NCBI RefSeq assembly: GCF_000092905.1
Contig: NC_014098.1
Coordinates: forward strand, 3,320,767 to 3,384,766
DNA length: 64,000 bases
Direction: 5' to 3'
From: Kyrpidia tusciae DSM 2912
GTDB taxonomy: Bacteria; Bacillota; Bacilli; Kyrpidiales; Kyrpidiaceae
Part shown: piece by piece, positions 38,485 through 47,909 of the stretch
Numbering within the stretch: the stretch's first letter is position 1
Layout of the letters: each line of letters opens with the position of its first letter
Position numbers and translations under genes: made by a program
The notes under the pieces: model-generated
Databases searched by the model: none
What the model saw: the letters and a program-made list of their open reading frames with translations, nothing else
Told to the model about the DNA's origin: nothing

Positions 38485-39124
38485 GCCCTCTCGCTTCAGC
38501 CTCGGCATCCTTCATCCACTCCCGAAACCGTTTGCGAACCGCGCGCCCGCCCCGGGCTCCGTAAAGCCTCGCGGAAAACGACGTGACGATGGCCAATAAA
38601 TCCCGCACCAACTCGCTGTGTGCGTCCTCCGGTTCTTTCTCGGCCACGATTTCGATGCTCGCCCCGCACATCCGGGTGATCCACTCCAGGTACTCGAACC
38701 CAAATCGCGCCAGCCGGTCGGGATACTCAATCAGCACCCGGTCGATTTCCCGATTCTCCAGGGTCTTGACCAATCGTTTCAGTCCCCGGCGATTCGGGTT
38801 CAGCCCCGACGCCATATCGTCAAACACGTGAACCACCCGGTAACCTTTGAGAGCCGCATGGGCCAGCAGCCGCTCCTTCTGCCGCTGGAGATGGCCCGCT
38901 TCCGCCTGCTTGCGGGTGGAGACCCGCGCATAGACCGCCACCCGCCCCCCGCCTTCTGCCACCGGGGGTTGCCCCAGAATTCGTCTCACCTCTTCTTCGG
39001 GATACCTCCGGTGCCCGGACGGCAATCGAATACAGCGGATCTTGCCCTGCTTTTCCCACGCTCGAACGCGATCGACAGACACGCCCAACAACTTAGCGAC
39101 TTGGCCGATCGAGTAGTATCTCAT
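38426..39124 (-). CDS. tnpA: IS607-family serine recombinase
   Basis: The 232-residue protein has an N-terminal MerR-like helix-turn-helix (MRYYSIGQVAKLLGVSVDRV) and a small serine-recombinase catalytic domain with the nucleophile in VAVYARVSTRKQ near residue 69 and further conserved segments (DMASGLNPNRRGLKRL, LIEYPDRLARFGFEYLE). This domain order is the hallmark of IS607 transposases. The C-terminal 30 residues overlap tnpB. The frame is intact. No good ribosome-binding site precedes the ATG, which is common in such elements. Confidence 0.9.
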   Translation of the reverse strand: MRYYSIGQVAKLLGVSVDRVRAWEKQGKIRCIRLPSGHRRYPEEEVRRILGQPPVAEGGGRVAVYARVSTRKQAEAGHLQRQKERLLAHAALKGYRVVHVFDDMASGLNPNRRGLKRLVKTLENREIDRVLIEYPDRLARFGFEYLEWITRMCGASIEIVAEKEPEDAHSELVRDLLAIVTSFSARLYGARGGRAVRKRFREWMKDAEAEARGHESHDLRGVVPGDRGTPPV

Positions 39125-39390
39125 GGTTTTATATTACCATATTCACCATGATTCACACACATAATTTGTATCCGTTTTAAACCTCCTTATCCCGAGCCGA
39201 GCATGCCCTTGACAGCCCGACTGCCTCCATTATACCGACTGGCAGCGCCCTTTCTCAATGAAAGAACGCATTCGTCGGCGAAGATTCAGCCCTTTGGAAA
39301 AGCGGTGGAGATCTGGTGGATTTGTTGTGTATAGAACCATCTGTCATGGACGAGAATGCTGGTGTACGGGGCTGAGAGGGGGAAACAAGT

Positions 39391-39609
39391 GTGGCGACAC
39401 AACCAGCGCCCGACTGGGCGGCCCTGATTGCCGATCTCAAGGAAACGGAGTATCAGAACACCTTGTTATTGACCGCTTTATTGGAATGGTTGATCGAGTC
39501 GGGAGTGGCAAAACGAGAGGAAATCCTTCGCAAGGTTCGGGAGTTGGACGCCCGGGTCGGCCACGGCAAACCCAAGGCCCTTCAATCGGGAGATCACCCC
39601 ACGGCATAA
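39391..39609 (+). CDS. Small unknown helical protein
   Basis: The 72-residue product is predicted mostly helical and amphipathic (DWAALIADLKETEYQNTLLL, LEWLIESGVAKREEILRKV). GTG at 39391 follows GAGGGGGAAAC, a good ribosome-binding site. It is the only plus-strand gene among minus-strand neighbours, and its last 16 bases overlap the 3' end of walJ. I do not recognise the family. Regular helix periodicity and the start site favour a real gene. Confidence 0.55.
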   Translation: MATQPAPDWAALIADLKETEYQNTLLLTALLEWLIESGVAKREEILRKVRELDARVGHGKPKALQSGDHPTA

Positions 39610-40379
39610 AGAGGCGTCGACTCGTGTCTCGGAGCCACCTCAATCGGAAGATGCCCCAGACCTTCCTGCATCAAAATGGCTTGTACCGCGGTTCTTGCGA
39701 CCTGCGGCGCATTGTTTTCTTCACTCAGGTGGGCCAACACCACCCGGGTTGTCCGGTTGCCGATCACTTCGGCCAGGGTCTCCCCCGCCGCTTCGTTGGA
39801 CAGATGCCCTTTGTCCCCCAGGATTCGCCGCTTCAGGTGCCACGGATAGGTACCGGCCCGCAGCATCCCGACATCGTGGTTAGATTCGAGAATATACGCA
39901 TCCGCGTCGGCGATGGCGCCGCGCAAGCGGTCCCCGACAAAACCCAGGTCTGTGGCCAGCACGAGCTTTTTCCCCTCGTGATGAAAGCAAAACATCACGG
40001 GTTCCCGGGCGTCATGGGAGACAGCGACCGGTTCTGCAGCAACCCCGCCAAAATAAACCACCTTTCCCGCTGTGAGCGTAAAACAGCGTTCACTGCCAAC
40101 CTCGGCGGAAAGATCACCGAGTTCCGTCCAGGTCCCTCCGGTGGCCCAGATCGGCACCGCATGGCGCCGGGCGAACACCCGCAATCCATGGACGTGGTCC
40201 CGGTGTTCGTGGGTCACCACCACCGCCGTCAACTGGTCCGGGTTGACCCCGTGCTGCTGCAGGGAGCGGTCCAATCGCCGAGCGCTGATCCCGGCATCGA
40301 TCAGGAGGCGCACATCGTCCGCCAAGACCAGTACTGCATTTCCGGAGCTTCCGCTCGCCAGCACACTGAAAGAAAACAC
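39594..40379 (-). CDS. walJ: Metallo-beta-lactamase-fold hydrolase WalJ (YycJ)
   Basis: The 261-residue protein is of the YycJ/WalJ family, a beta-CASP-free metallo-hydrolase linked to cell wall and DNA metabolism in Firmicutes. The metal motif is THEHRDHVHG near residues 56-65, with further ligands in VAVSHDA and LATDLG. The opening FSFSVLASGSSGNAVLV is family-typical. GTG at 40379 lies ten bases after GGAGGAGG. In Bacillus it is the fifth gene of the walRK operon; here the upstream walR, walK, yycH and yycI are not present. Confidence 0.92.
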   Translation of the reverse strand: MFSFSVLASGSSGNAVLVLADDVRLLIDAGISARRLDRSLQQHGVNPDQLTAVVVTHEHRDHVHGLRVFARRHAVPIWATGGTWTELGDLSAEVGSERCFTLTAGKVVYFGGVAAEPVAVSHDAREPVMFCFHHEGKKLVLATDLGFVGDRLRGAIADADAYILESNHDVGMLRAGTYPWHLKRRILGDKGHLSNEAAGETLAEVIGNRTTRVVLAHLSEENNAPQVARTAVQAILMQEGLGHLPIEVAPRHESTPLYAVG

Positions 40380-40598
40380 GCCATCGACGCCTCCTCCGAA
40401 AACCTGACCCGCTCTTTTCCATGTCCCCTTCTATTGTGCCGGCGGGGGGCCGATTTGGCAACCCGTGCCGGGTAAGTCTTTGCAGTTGCGGACACCGTAA
40501 TGGGGCGAGGGGCCCCTAAAATACATCCCAACGGGGAACACTGTGGTTGTAAGGGCGGGAAGTTTCGGCTTGACCACCCACAGATCGGAGGGGGCACC

Positions 40599-40970
40599 AT
40601 GGGCGAGCGATCGATTCTCGCATACTTTCGTTCTTTTGAAAGGGCTTGTCACGCGGCGAATACCCTGCGGCAACGAGGATTCTCAGAGGTGCAGCTAGCT
40701 TCCGTCAGCTCCTTTCCCGAAGGGCCGGCTCCTCTGCATCACACCACGATCTCTGGGCACATCCCCAGCCTCGCCAACCTCACCCTCGGAAACGGAGTTA
40801 TCGACCGGGACGAAAGCCCCTTGGCAGCCGTCCATCCGTCGGCCTCGGGCATGGCGGACCAAGAGGACCCAGATGCCATCGGGACCAACTGGTTGGTCAC
40901 CGCCGTCGTTCCCGACAATGAAACCGAAGGGGTGCTCAACCTACTGCGAAGTTTCGGGGCAAAAGTTTGA
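40599..40970 (+). CDS. Unknown small protein, possible alpha/beta stress-protein fold
   Basis: The 123-residue product begins RSILAYFRSFERACHAANTL and ends NWLVTAVVPDNETEGVLNLL, two alpha/beta units with a loop-rich middle, somewhat like general stress protein YflT-type domains. The resemblance is weak and I assign no function. ATG at 40599 follows GGAGGGGG. A strong bidirectional terminator follows. No signal peptide is seen. Confidence 0.65.
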   Translation: MGERSILAYFRSFERACHAANTLRQRGFSEVQLASVSSFPEGPAPLHHTTISGHIPSLANLTLGNGVIDRDESPLAAVHPSASGMADQEDPDAIGTNWLVTAVVPDNETEGVLNLLRSFGAKV

Positions 40971-40989
40971 TCAACCCAGGACCTCCTAG

Positions 40990-41026
40990 AAAAAAAGCCA
41001 CCCTCCAGGACGGAGAGGTGGCTTTT
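40990..41026. terminator. Bidirectional terminator
   Basis: GCCACC (40997-41002) pairs with GGTGGC (41017-41022), with A-run before and T-run after, so it works on both strands: after the gene at 40599-40970 and after the tRNA operon. Confidence 0.9.
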
Positions 41027-41042
41027 CAATCGATTCAACCAA

Positions 41043-41118
<76 letters not shown>

Positions 41119-41148
41119 ACAAAGGTCGACCCCGGGTCGACCCGGCGT

Positions 41149-41225
41149 TGGCGGAGCTGACGGGATTCGAACCCGCGATCTCCTGCGTGACAGGCAGGCG
41201 TGATGGGCCTCTACACTACAGCTCC
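41149..41225 (-). tRNA. tRNA-Asp (GTC)
   Basis: 77 bases with encoded CCA. Acceptor GGAGCTG/CAGCTCC; anticodon loop CTGTCAC gives GTC. Confidence 0.97.
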
Positions 41226-41237
41226 AAGACATAAAAA

Positions 41238-41312
41238 TGGTGGGCGGTACTGGGATCGAACCAGTGACCCCTCGCGTGTGAAGCGAGTGCTCTCCCGCTG
41301 AGCTAACCGCCC
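41238..41312 (-). tRNA. tRNA-Val (CAC)
   Basis: 75 bases with encoded CCA. Acceptor GGGCGGT/ACCGCCC; anticodon stem CTCGC/GCGAG and loop TTCACAC give CAC, which reads GTG. Confidence 0.95.
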
Positions 41313-41377
41313 ATCCCGATCTCCTATTATCCCCGCACCATTGGTGGCGACGGTACCGGTTCGGCACAGTCCGGTGT

Positions 41378-41453
41378 TGGTGAGCCATGCAGGACTCGAA
41401 CCTGCGACACCCTGATTAAAAGTCAGGTGCTCTACCATCTGAGCTAATGGCTC
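41378..41453 (-). tRNA. tRNA-Lys (TTT)
   Basis: 76 bases with encoded CCA. Acceptor GAGCCAT/ATGGCTC; anticodon loop CTTTTAA gives TTT. First tRNA of the operon. Confidence 0.97.
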
Positions 41454-41503
41454 TCATGCCCCGCAACCACCCAGCAGAGTGGCGAACGTCGACGACGGTT
41501 TAT

Positions 41504-41532
41504 ACTATACCACGCCCCCGGCTCAGATGCAA
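41504..41532 (-). promoter_or_regulatory. Promoter of the tRNA operon
   Basis: On the minus strand TTGCAT (41527-41532), a 17-base spacer and TATAGT (41504-41509), about 50 bases before tRNA-Lys. Confidence 0.7.
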
Positions 41533-41568
41533 GACCCCAAGAGGATTTTTTTGACTCCCTCGGGGTCT
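41532..41568 (-). terminator. Hairpin after purA
   Basis: AGACCCC pairs with GGGGTCT around an A-rich loop, just after the purA stop. No T-run follows on the minus strand, so termination may be partial. It touches the -35 of the tRNA promoter. Confidence 0.5.
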
Positions 41569-41587
41569 CCCATACCGACCGAAAAGG

Positions 41588-42931
<1,344 letters not shown>

Positions 42932-42951
42932 TCAGAGCGGTCACCGCCCCC

Positions 42952-42980
42952 AGTCTAGCAGCCCCCGGCGTGCGTGTCAA
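42952..42980 (-). promoter_or_regulatory. Sigma-A promoter of purA
   Basis: On the minus strand TTGACA (42975-42980), a 17-base spacer and TAGACT (42952-42957). Confidence 0.8.
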
Positions 42981-42983
42981 CGG

Positions 42984-43028
42984 AAGCCCGAACGTTTCCC
43001 CATCATACGCCGTCAATCGTTCGGGTTA
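42984..43028. promoter_or_regulatory. Paired PurR boxes between purA and the FtsA-like gene
   Basis: Two inverted boxes share the PurBox core: CCGAAC at 42988-42993 and GTTCGG at 43019-43024, within 8-base arms CCCGAACG and CGTTCGGG. The first is just upstream of the purA -35. Paired inverted PurBoxes before the promoter are the Bacillus PurR operator arrangement. Confidence 0.6.
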
Positions 43029-43114
43029 AAGGGAGGCGCGCCCAAGGCGACGAATGTAATAGAAGGGTAAATTACAGCTATGCGCCCATCTGCGGCCGCA
43101 GAGGGGGGAGCATT

Positions 43115-45262
43115 GTGGTTTCGGAAAAGTCGGAGCCATTGTTTGCGCTGGACATTGGGACGAGAACTGTCGTCGGGCTCACCGCCATTCCCGGAACAAA
43201 GGGATTAACGATCAAGGCGGTCGAAATTCTGGAACATGAAACTCGTTCTATGTTGGACGGACAAATTCACGACATACCCCGGGTCGCCGAGCTTATCCGG
43301 CGTCTCAAGGGACGGTTGGAAAAAAAGGTCGGTCCCCTTCGGGACGTGGCGGTGGCCGCCGCCGGCCGAGCGCTGAAAACCTGCCGGGGAAAGGCTGTTC
43401 GCGCCGTGAACGGTTCCCGTTTAGAGGCGGACGCTGTTCGCGGGTTAGAATTAGAAGCGCTGGAACAGGCTCGCCGAGAATTGGCGGGGGACGAAGAGTC
43501 TGCCGGACGTTATCATTGTGTAGGTTATTCCGTCGTCGAATACGAACTCGATGGGACGGCGATCGGCAATCTCCTCGGGCAAAGAGGACAGGAGGCCGGC
43601 GCCGAGGTCATCGGCACCTTTTTGCCAAAGGTGGTGGTCGAATCGTTGGCTGCGGCCTTGGAAGCCGCAGACCTACGGATGCGCGCCCTGACGTTGGAGC
43701 CTATCGCCGCGATCCACGCCCTCATCCCGGCCTCCATGCGAAAGCTGAACTTGGTTCTGGTGGACGTGGGAGCCGGAACCTCCGACATTGCCGTGACCGC
43801 AGAGGGTACGGTCGTCGCCTACGGAATGGTTCCGAGTGCAGGGGACGAAATTACCGAAGCTCTGGCGGAAACCTGGCTTTTGGACTTTGACACGGCGGAG
43901 ACAGCAAAGCGGAGCTGGCAATATCAGGAAATACGCTTTACCGACGTCCTGGGTCATAGCCGAAAAGTGCCTGGCCCGGAATTCATTCAGTCTATGGCCT
44001 CCGCCGTGAACGGGCTGTCAGAACTTATTGCCCGGGAAATTCTGAGCCTGAACGGCCGGCCTCCCGCAGCGGTGCTCTTGATCGGCGGAGGAAGCCTGAC
44101 ACCGGGGCTGCCGGAGAGTCTGGCCCGGAAGTTGGGCCTTCCCCCGGACCGCGTCGCTGTCCGGTCCGTGGAGCATGTGGCAGGTTTCGCCAGAATCCCG
44201 GCTAGACTCAAGGGTCCGGACGGTGTGACGCCCCTGGGAATCGCCCTGGCTGCCTTGGAACATCCGGTTCAGACCGCCGCGGTTCGGGTCGGCAGTGCGG
44301 AGGTACACCTGTTCGATTTTCGAGATCTCACGGTGGGGGATGCGTTGATTCAAGCGGGTATCCACATCCGTTCTCTATTTGGCCGCCCTGGCGCCGCCTT
44401 GACGGTGACCATCGGAGGAGAGAGGCGCATTCTTCCGGGCTCACCGGGGTCAGGGCCGGAGATCCGGCTGAATGGTTCACCTGCCACACTGGGCTCGCCG
44501 GTCACCAGCGGGGATCATATCGAGGTGCGACCCGGAGAAAACGGGAAAGACGCTTGGTGCCGAATCGAAGATTTGATTCCGCCCTTACAAAGTTTGTCGG
44601 TGTACGTGAATGGTGAATCCCGGCCCGTGCCGCCGCGCATTTTCATGAACGGAGACCGGGTGAAGCCGGACACCCCGGTGATTGACCGGGCCACGATCGA
44701 GGCGTACATCCCCGAGCGGTTGCAAGATGTGCTTGAAGATGTCGGGAGACCCGAAGCGTTCTCCCAACGAGAAATTCATTTTACATGGAATGGCAGATCC
44801 GTTCAGCACGTTCACCCCAACTGGATCGTGACATTGAACGGGGGGGCGGCCGAACCGGGAACTGTGGTGGCCGCGGGGGACCGGATCGAGATTGTGGAAG
44901 CTCCGCCTCCGGTACTGGCGGATTGGCTCGTCACGAATCCGGAACGCAGTCCCGGGCGGCCGGCCCTCACGGTCACCGTCAACGGCCGGTTGGTACGATT
45001 GGACGGGGAAGATTATAGGGCGTTCCGGTGCAACGGGCGCCCGGCTGACCCCGGGGCGCCGCTTCGAGACGGCGACGACTGGGTGGAAGTCTGGGACGGA
45101 CAAGTTGGCGAATGGATCATCAGCGACCTGTTTCGAGTGATCGATCCCGAGAAGTTGCGACCTGCCGATGCCCGGTCGTTTCACGTGGAGGTCAATGGGG
45201 CCGAGGCGACATTCACCACGCCCCTTCACACCGGGGACAATGTGCGGCTCTACTGGACATAG
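43115..45262 (+). CDS. FtsA-like actin-fold ATPase with tandem C-terminal repeats
   Basis: The 715-residue product starts with a complete actin/FtsA-type ATPase: phosphate loop 1 FALDIGTRTVVGL near residue 10, an FtsA-style inserted domain (VAVAAAGRALKT), phosphate loop 2 LVDVGAGTSDIAV and adenosine motif LLIGGGSLTPGLP. From about residue 390 to the end it carries a series of about 60-residue units with a common pattern, V-x-VNG ... NG ... GD-x-IEV, beginning near 427, 494, 553 and 616, with a final half unit near 688. They look like small beta-grasp-type modules. GTG at 43115 follows GGGGGGAG. The true function is unknown; FtsA itself is about 420 residues, so this is not the standard division protein. 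Confidence 0.8.
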   Translation: MVSEKSEPLFALDIGTRTVVGLTAIPGTKGLTIKAVEILEHETRSMLDGQIHDIPRVAELIRRLKGRLEKKVGPLRDVAVAAAGRALKTCRGKAVRAVNGSRLEADAVRGLELEALEQARRELAGDEESAGRYHCVGYSVVEYELDGTAIGNLLGQRGQEAGAEVIGTFLPKVVVESLAAALEAADLRMRALTLEPIAAIHALIPASMRKLNLVLVDVGAGTSDIAVTAEGTVVAYGMVPSAGDEITEALAETWLLDFDTAETAKRSWQYQEIRFTDVLGHSRKVPGPEFIQSMASAVNGLSELIAREILSLNGRPPAAVLLIGGGSLTPGLPESLARKLGLPPDRVAVRSVEHVAGFARIPARLKGPDGVTPLGIALAALEHPVQTAAVRVGSAEVHLFDFRDLTVGDALIQAGIHIRSLFGRPGAALTVTIGGERRILPGSPGSGPEIRLNGSPATLGSPVTSGDHIEVRPGENGKDAWCRIEDLIPPLQSLSVYVNGESRPVPPRIFMNGDRVKPDTPVIDRATIEAYIPERLQDVLEDVGRPEAFSQREIHFTWNGRSVQHVHPNWIVTLNGGAAEPGTVVAAGDRIEIVEAPPPVLADWLVTNPERSPGRPALTVTVNGRLVRLDGEDYRAFRCNGRPADPGAPLRDGDDWVEVWDGQVGEWIISDLFRVIDPEKLRPADARSFHVEVNGAEATFTTPLHTGDNVRLYWT

Positions 45263-45289
45263 GCGTTTCCCCTCGCCGGGGTCCCCCGG

Positions 45290-46642
45290 TCAAGGGGGCC
45301 CCTCTCCCGCGGACACCCGTTCGAGGTTGACAAATTTGTTGAAATTCTTGAGGAACACCATCTCGACTTTACCTGTTGGCCCGTTTCGCTGTTTGGCAAT
45401 GATCACTTCAATCACATTTTTGCGATCGGTATCTGGATCGTAGTAATCTTCGCGATAGAGAAACGCCACGAGGTCCGCATCCTGCTCGATCGATCCCGAT
45501 TCGCGAATGTCAGACAAAAGGGGCCGTTTGTCTTGGCGCTGTTCTACGGACCTGGATAATTGGGAAAGGGCGATCACCGGTACCTCCAGTTCCCTCGCCA
45601 GTGCTTTTAAACCCCGGGATATTTCGGAAATCTCCTGTTGACGATTGTCCGCCCGCCCCCTCCCTTGCATCAACTGCAGGTAGTCCACCACGATTAACCC
45701 CAATCCCCGTTCCGCCTTGAGCCGTCGACATTTGGACCGCATCTCCGCAATGGTGATTCCCGGGGTGTCGTCTACATAGATCGGCGCCTCAGATAGATTG
45801 GCCACGGCCATCGTGAGTTTCGGCCAGTCTTGTTCATCCAGAAAGCCTGTCCTCAGCTTGTGAGCATCGAGATTAGCTTCGGCGGAAAGCATCCGCTGCA
45901 CCAACTGCTCTTTCGACATTTCCAAACTGAGAATCGCCACGGGCAAACCGTAACGAACCCCGACATTCTGGGCAATGTTTAAAGCGAAGGCCGTCTTCCC
46001 CACGCTGGGCCGGGCCGCAACGATGATCAGGTCCGATTTTTGGAATCCGGAGGTCAGGCGATCCAAGTCGGGAAACCCCGAGGGGACGCCGGTAACTTGA
46101 CCTTTATTGGCATATAGATACTCAATGCGCTCAAAAGCCTGTTCCAGAATATCCCGAATCGGAATGAAGCCGCGGACCACCCGGGACTGGGTGATTTCAA
46201 AAATCCGTTGCTCCGCTTCGTCCAGAAGATCGGCGACATCTTCGGCGGGTTCGTACCCTTTCGCCGCGATTTGCGTCGCTGTACGAATGAGCTGGCGCAA
46301 GACCGATTTGTCGTGCACCAGGTCGATGTAATGTTCAACATTTCCCGTCGCCGGTACAATATGGGCCAATTCGGCGAGGTAAGAAGCGCCCCCGCATTCA
46401 TCCAGTTGGCCCGCATCCTGGAGGCGGGCCGTAACGGTGACGAGATCCACAGGTTCTCCGCGGGAGGACACCTCCGCCATCGCCCGAAAAATCTTTTGAT
46501 GGGCCGAGCGGTAAAAATCCTCAGGTGTCAAGCGCTCCAGAGCCAAGTGAAAGGCGGCCCCGTCCAACAGAGCCGCACCGAGGACCGCTTGTTCCGCTTC
46601 AACACTTTGGGGAGGAACCCGGTCTTGCATGCTGTCGCTCAC
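45290..46642 (-). CDS. dnaB: Replicative DNA helicase
   Basis: The hexameric fork helicase (called DnaC in Bacillus subtilis). The 450-residue protein has the N-terminal primase-interacting domain (VPPQSVEAEQAVLGAALLDG onward) and a RecA-type motor with Walker A ARPSVGKTAF near residue 212 and Walker B VVDYLQLMQG. No intein is present in the P-loop. GTG at 46642 is used; ATG four codons in is an alternative. It lies 16 bases downstream of rplI, as in many Firmicutes. Confidence 0.96.
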   Translation of the reverse strand: MSDSMQDRVPPQSVEAEQAVLGAALLDGAAFHLALERLTPEDFYRSAHQKIFRAMAEVSSRGEPVDLVTVTARLQDAGQLDECGGASYLAELAHIVPATGNVEHYIDLVHDKSVLRQLIRTATQIAAKGYEPAEDVADLLDEAEQRIFEITQSRVVRGFIPIRDILEQAFERIEYLYANKGQVTGVPSGFPDLDRLTSGFQKSDLIIVAARPSVGKTAFALNIAQNVGVRYGLPVAILSLEMSKEQLVQRMLSAEANLDAHKLRTGFLDEQDWPKLTMAVANLSEAPIYVDDTPGITIAEMRSKCRRLKAERGLGLIVVDYLQLMQGRGRADNRQQEISEISRGLKALARELEVPVIALSQLSRSVEQRQDKRPLLSDIRESGSIEQDADLVAFLYREDYYDPDTDRKNVIEVIIAKQRNGPTGKVEMVFLKNFNKFVNLERVSAGEGPP

Positions 46643-46658
46643 CGTTCATCCCTCGCCG

Positions 46659-47102
46659 TTACACGGGAAGCACGCGAACCCGAATATCCGCAGTCACCTC
46701 AGGATGAAGGCGAACCTGCACCGTCACCGTGCCCGGGTGGCGAATCGGCTCCTCCAGTTCAATTTTGCGCTTATCCACCTTGAGGCCTTGCGCCGCCAGA
46801 GCTTCGGCGATTTGCTTCCCGGTGACGGCACCGAAAAGTCGACCGTTTTCGCCAGACTTGGCCGTAATCTCCACGACGAGGCCGCTTAATTTGTCCGCGG
46901 TTTCTTTAGCTTGGCGCAGACGTTCGGCCTCCTGCGCCTGTCTGTGCTCCACCCGGGTCTGTAAAGCGCGGAGATTCGCTTGCGTCGCCTCCACTGCCAG
47001 TTTTCTCGGAAGGAGATAGTTGCGGGCATACCCTTCGGACACGTCTTTGATATCCCCAGCGTTGCCCTGGCCTTTGATGTCTTGCAGAAAAATAACTTTC
47101 AC
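46659..47102 (-). CDS. rplI: 50S ribosomal protein L9
   Basis: L9 binds 23S rRNA at the base of the L1 stalk. The 147-residue product begins [20 protein letters not shown] and has the long connecting helix and C-terminal domain with [16 protein letters not shown]. Two GTG codons stand in tandem; the second (47102) is better spaced from GGGGGG and gives the usual family start. It is upstream of dnaB and downstream of a MazG-like gene. Confidence 0.95.
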   Translation of the reverse strand: MKVIFLQDIKGQGNAGDIKDVSEGYARNYLLPRKLAVEATQANLRALQTRVEHRQAQEAERLRQAKETADKLSGLVVEITAKSGENGRLFGAVTGKQIAEALAAQGLKVDKRKIELEEPIRHPGTVTVQVRLHPEVTADIRVRVLPV

Positions 47103-47133
47103 CACTGACCCCCCATTCGCCGCTTCCGGAAAA

Positions 47134-47445
47134 TTAACGGCCTCTCAAGTGATTTTCAACCGCCCCGAGGTCTCCGAACCAGGTTTCAGCCTCGTGACCG
47201 ATTTCCTTTGTTTTTGTTAACTTTTCCAGTGCTTTACGATCAATCTCCCCAGGGGAGAGGCCAACCCGCCGAGCCAGGACATAAACACTGATCAAAATGC
47301 CCGACAAAGCGTCGGCGATCAGCCCCTCAGCCCCAGTATGACATGCCCGAAACAGAGCTGACACCTGGTCGAGTAACTCAATCTTTATCCATTCCATCAA
47401 CTTCACTTGTCGACCGATGTCCACGTCCCGGCGAAAGGTCGCCAC
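47134..47445 (-). CDS. MazG-like protein
   Basis: The 103-residue product resembles the MazG-like family of short all-alpha proteins related to nucleotide pyrophosphohydrolases: [20 protein letters not shown] and [20 protein letters not shown]. The EExxE metal-binding motif of true MazG enzymes is not complete, so activity is doubtful. GTG at 47445 follows GGGGAGGGG. It is 31 bases upstream of rplI, where Bacillus has gdpP. Confidence 0.75.
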   Translation of the reverse strand: MATFRRDVDIGRQVKLMEWIKIELLDQVSALFRACHTGAEGLIADALSGILISVYVLARRVGLSPGEIDRKALEKLTKTKEIGHEAETWFGDLGAVENHLRGR

Positions 47446-47909
47446 GGGTGCCCCTCCCCTCTGAAGCCCTAGATAAAAGGATTCAACATCGCCCCCTGAA
47501 TTCCTCCTGCATCCGCGAAGGCCGACCTGACACGAGCGCCGCCCCGGCATATCTTGAGTTTCCGCGTACATGCTAGGGGTGTGCAGGAGATCCCTTAAAG
47601 GAGCGGAAAATATGTTCCATGACCTTCTGACACCTTCGCGATATCCGGCAGACTCGTTGGGACGTGCGACCGCCGTGGCACCATCCCCCCGCCCCATTCC
47701 TCAGCAGGCCGTTAGAAAGGGCCTTGGTCGACTCCCTCACCGATCCAAAGCCCACTCTTCTCGATATACCGGGTTCAAAGTGTCGTCCCGCCCCTAACCG
47801 AGCAGAAACCCCTTGCTCATCGTAGAGCCTTGCTCGCACGCATCCCCAGCGAGAAGGGGCGCCCGGATCAGCCCGCACGCCCCTTCTTGTCTGTATGGAT
47901 CCTGATGCG
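47446..47909. other. Long gap with no convincing gene
   Basis: 464 bases between the MazG-like gene and rpsR. A 10-base stem (47852-47861 with 47878-47887) after rpsR is the only clear structure. The minus-strand frame that runs on from the MazG-like gene has no family similarity here. In Bacillus this interval holds yybS and gdpP; I see no trace of them. Confidence 0.6.
47852..47887 (-). terminator. Hairpin after rpsR
   Basis: AGAAGGGGCG and CGCCCCTTCT form a perfect 10-base stem 23 bases after the rpsR stop. There is no T-run on the minus strand, so it may slow decay or act with Rho. Confidence 0.55.

Larger units (their letters stand above)
37418..39124 (-). mobile_element. IS607-family element with intact tnpA and broken tnpB
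   Basis: A serine-recombinase tnpA and an overlapping tnpB-type gene on the same strand define an IS607-family element. It sits between walJ and htrC, which are neighbours in Bacillus. IS607 elements do not make target duplications and have weak end structures, so I could not place the exact ends; coordinates give the coding span. The tnpB part is damaged, so the element is probably immobile or dependent on TnpA alone. Confidence 0.75.

Noticed and set aside
47446..47697. Longer start for the MazG-like gene
   Set aside because: The added segment has no similarity, and the GTG at 47445 has a strong ribosome-binding site.
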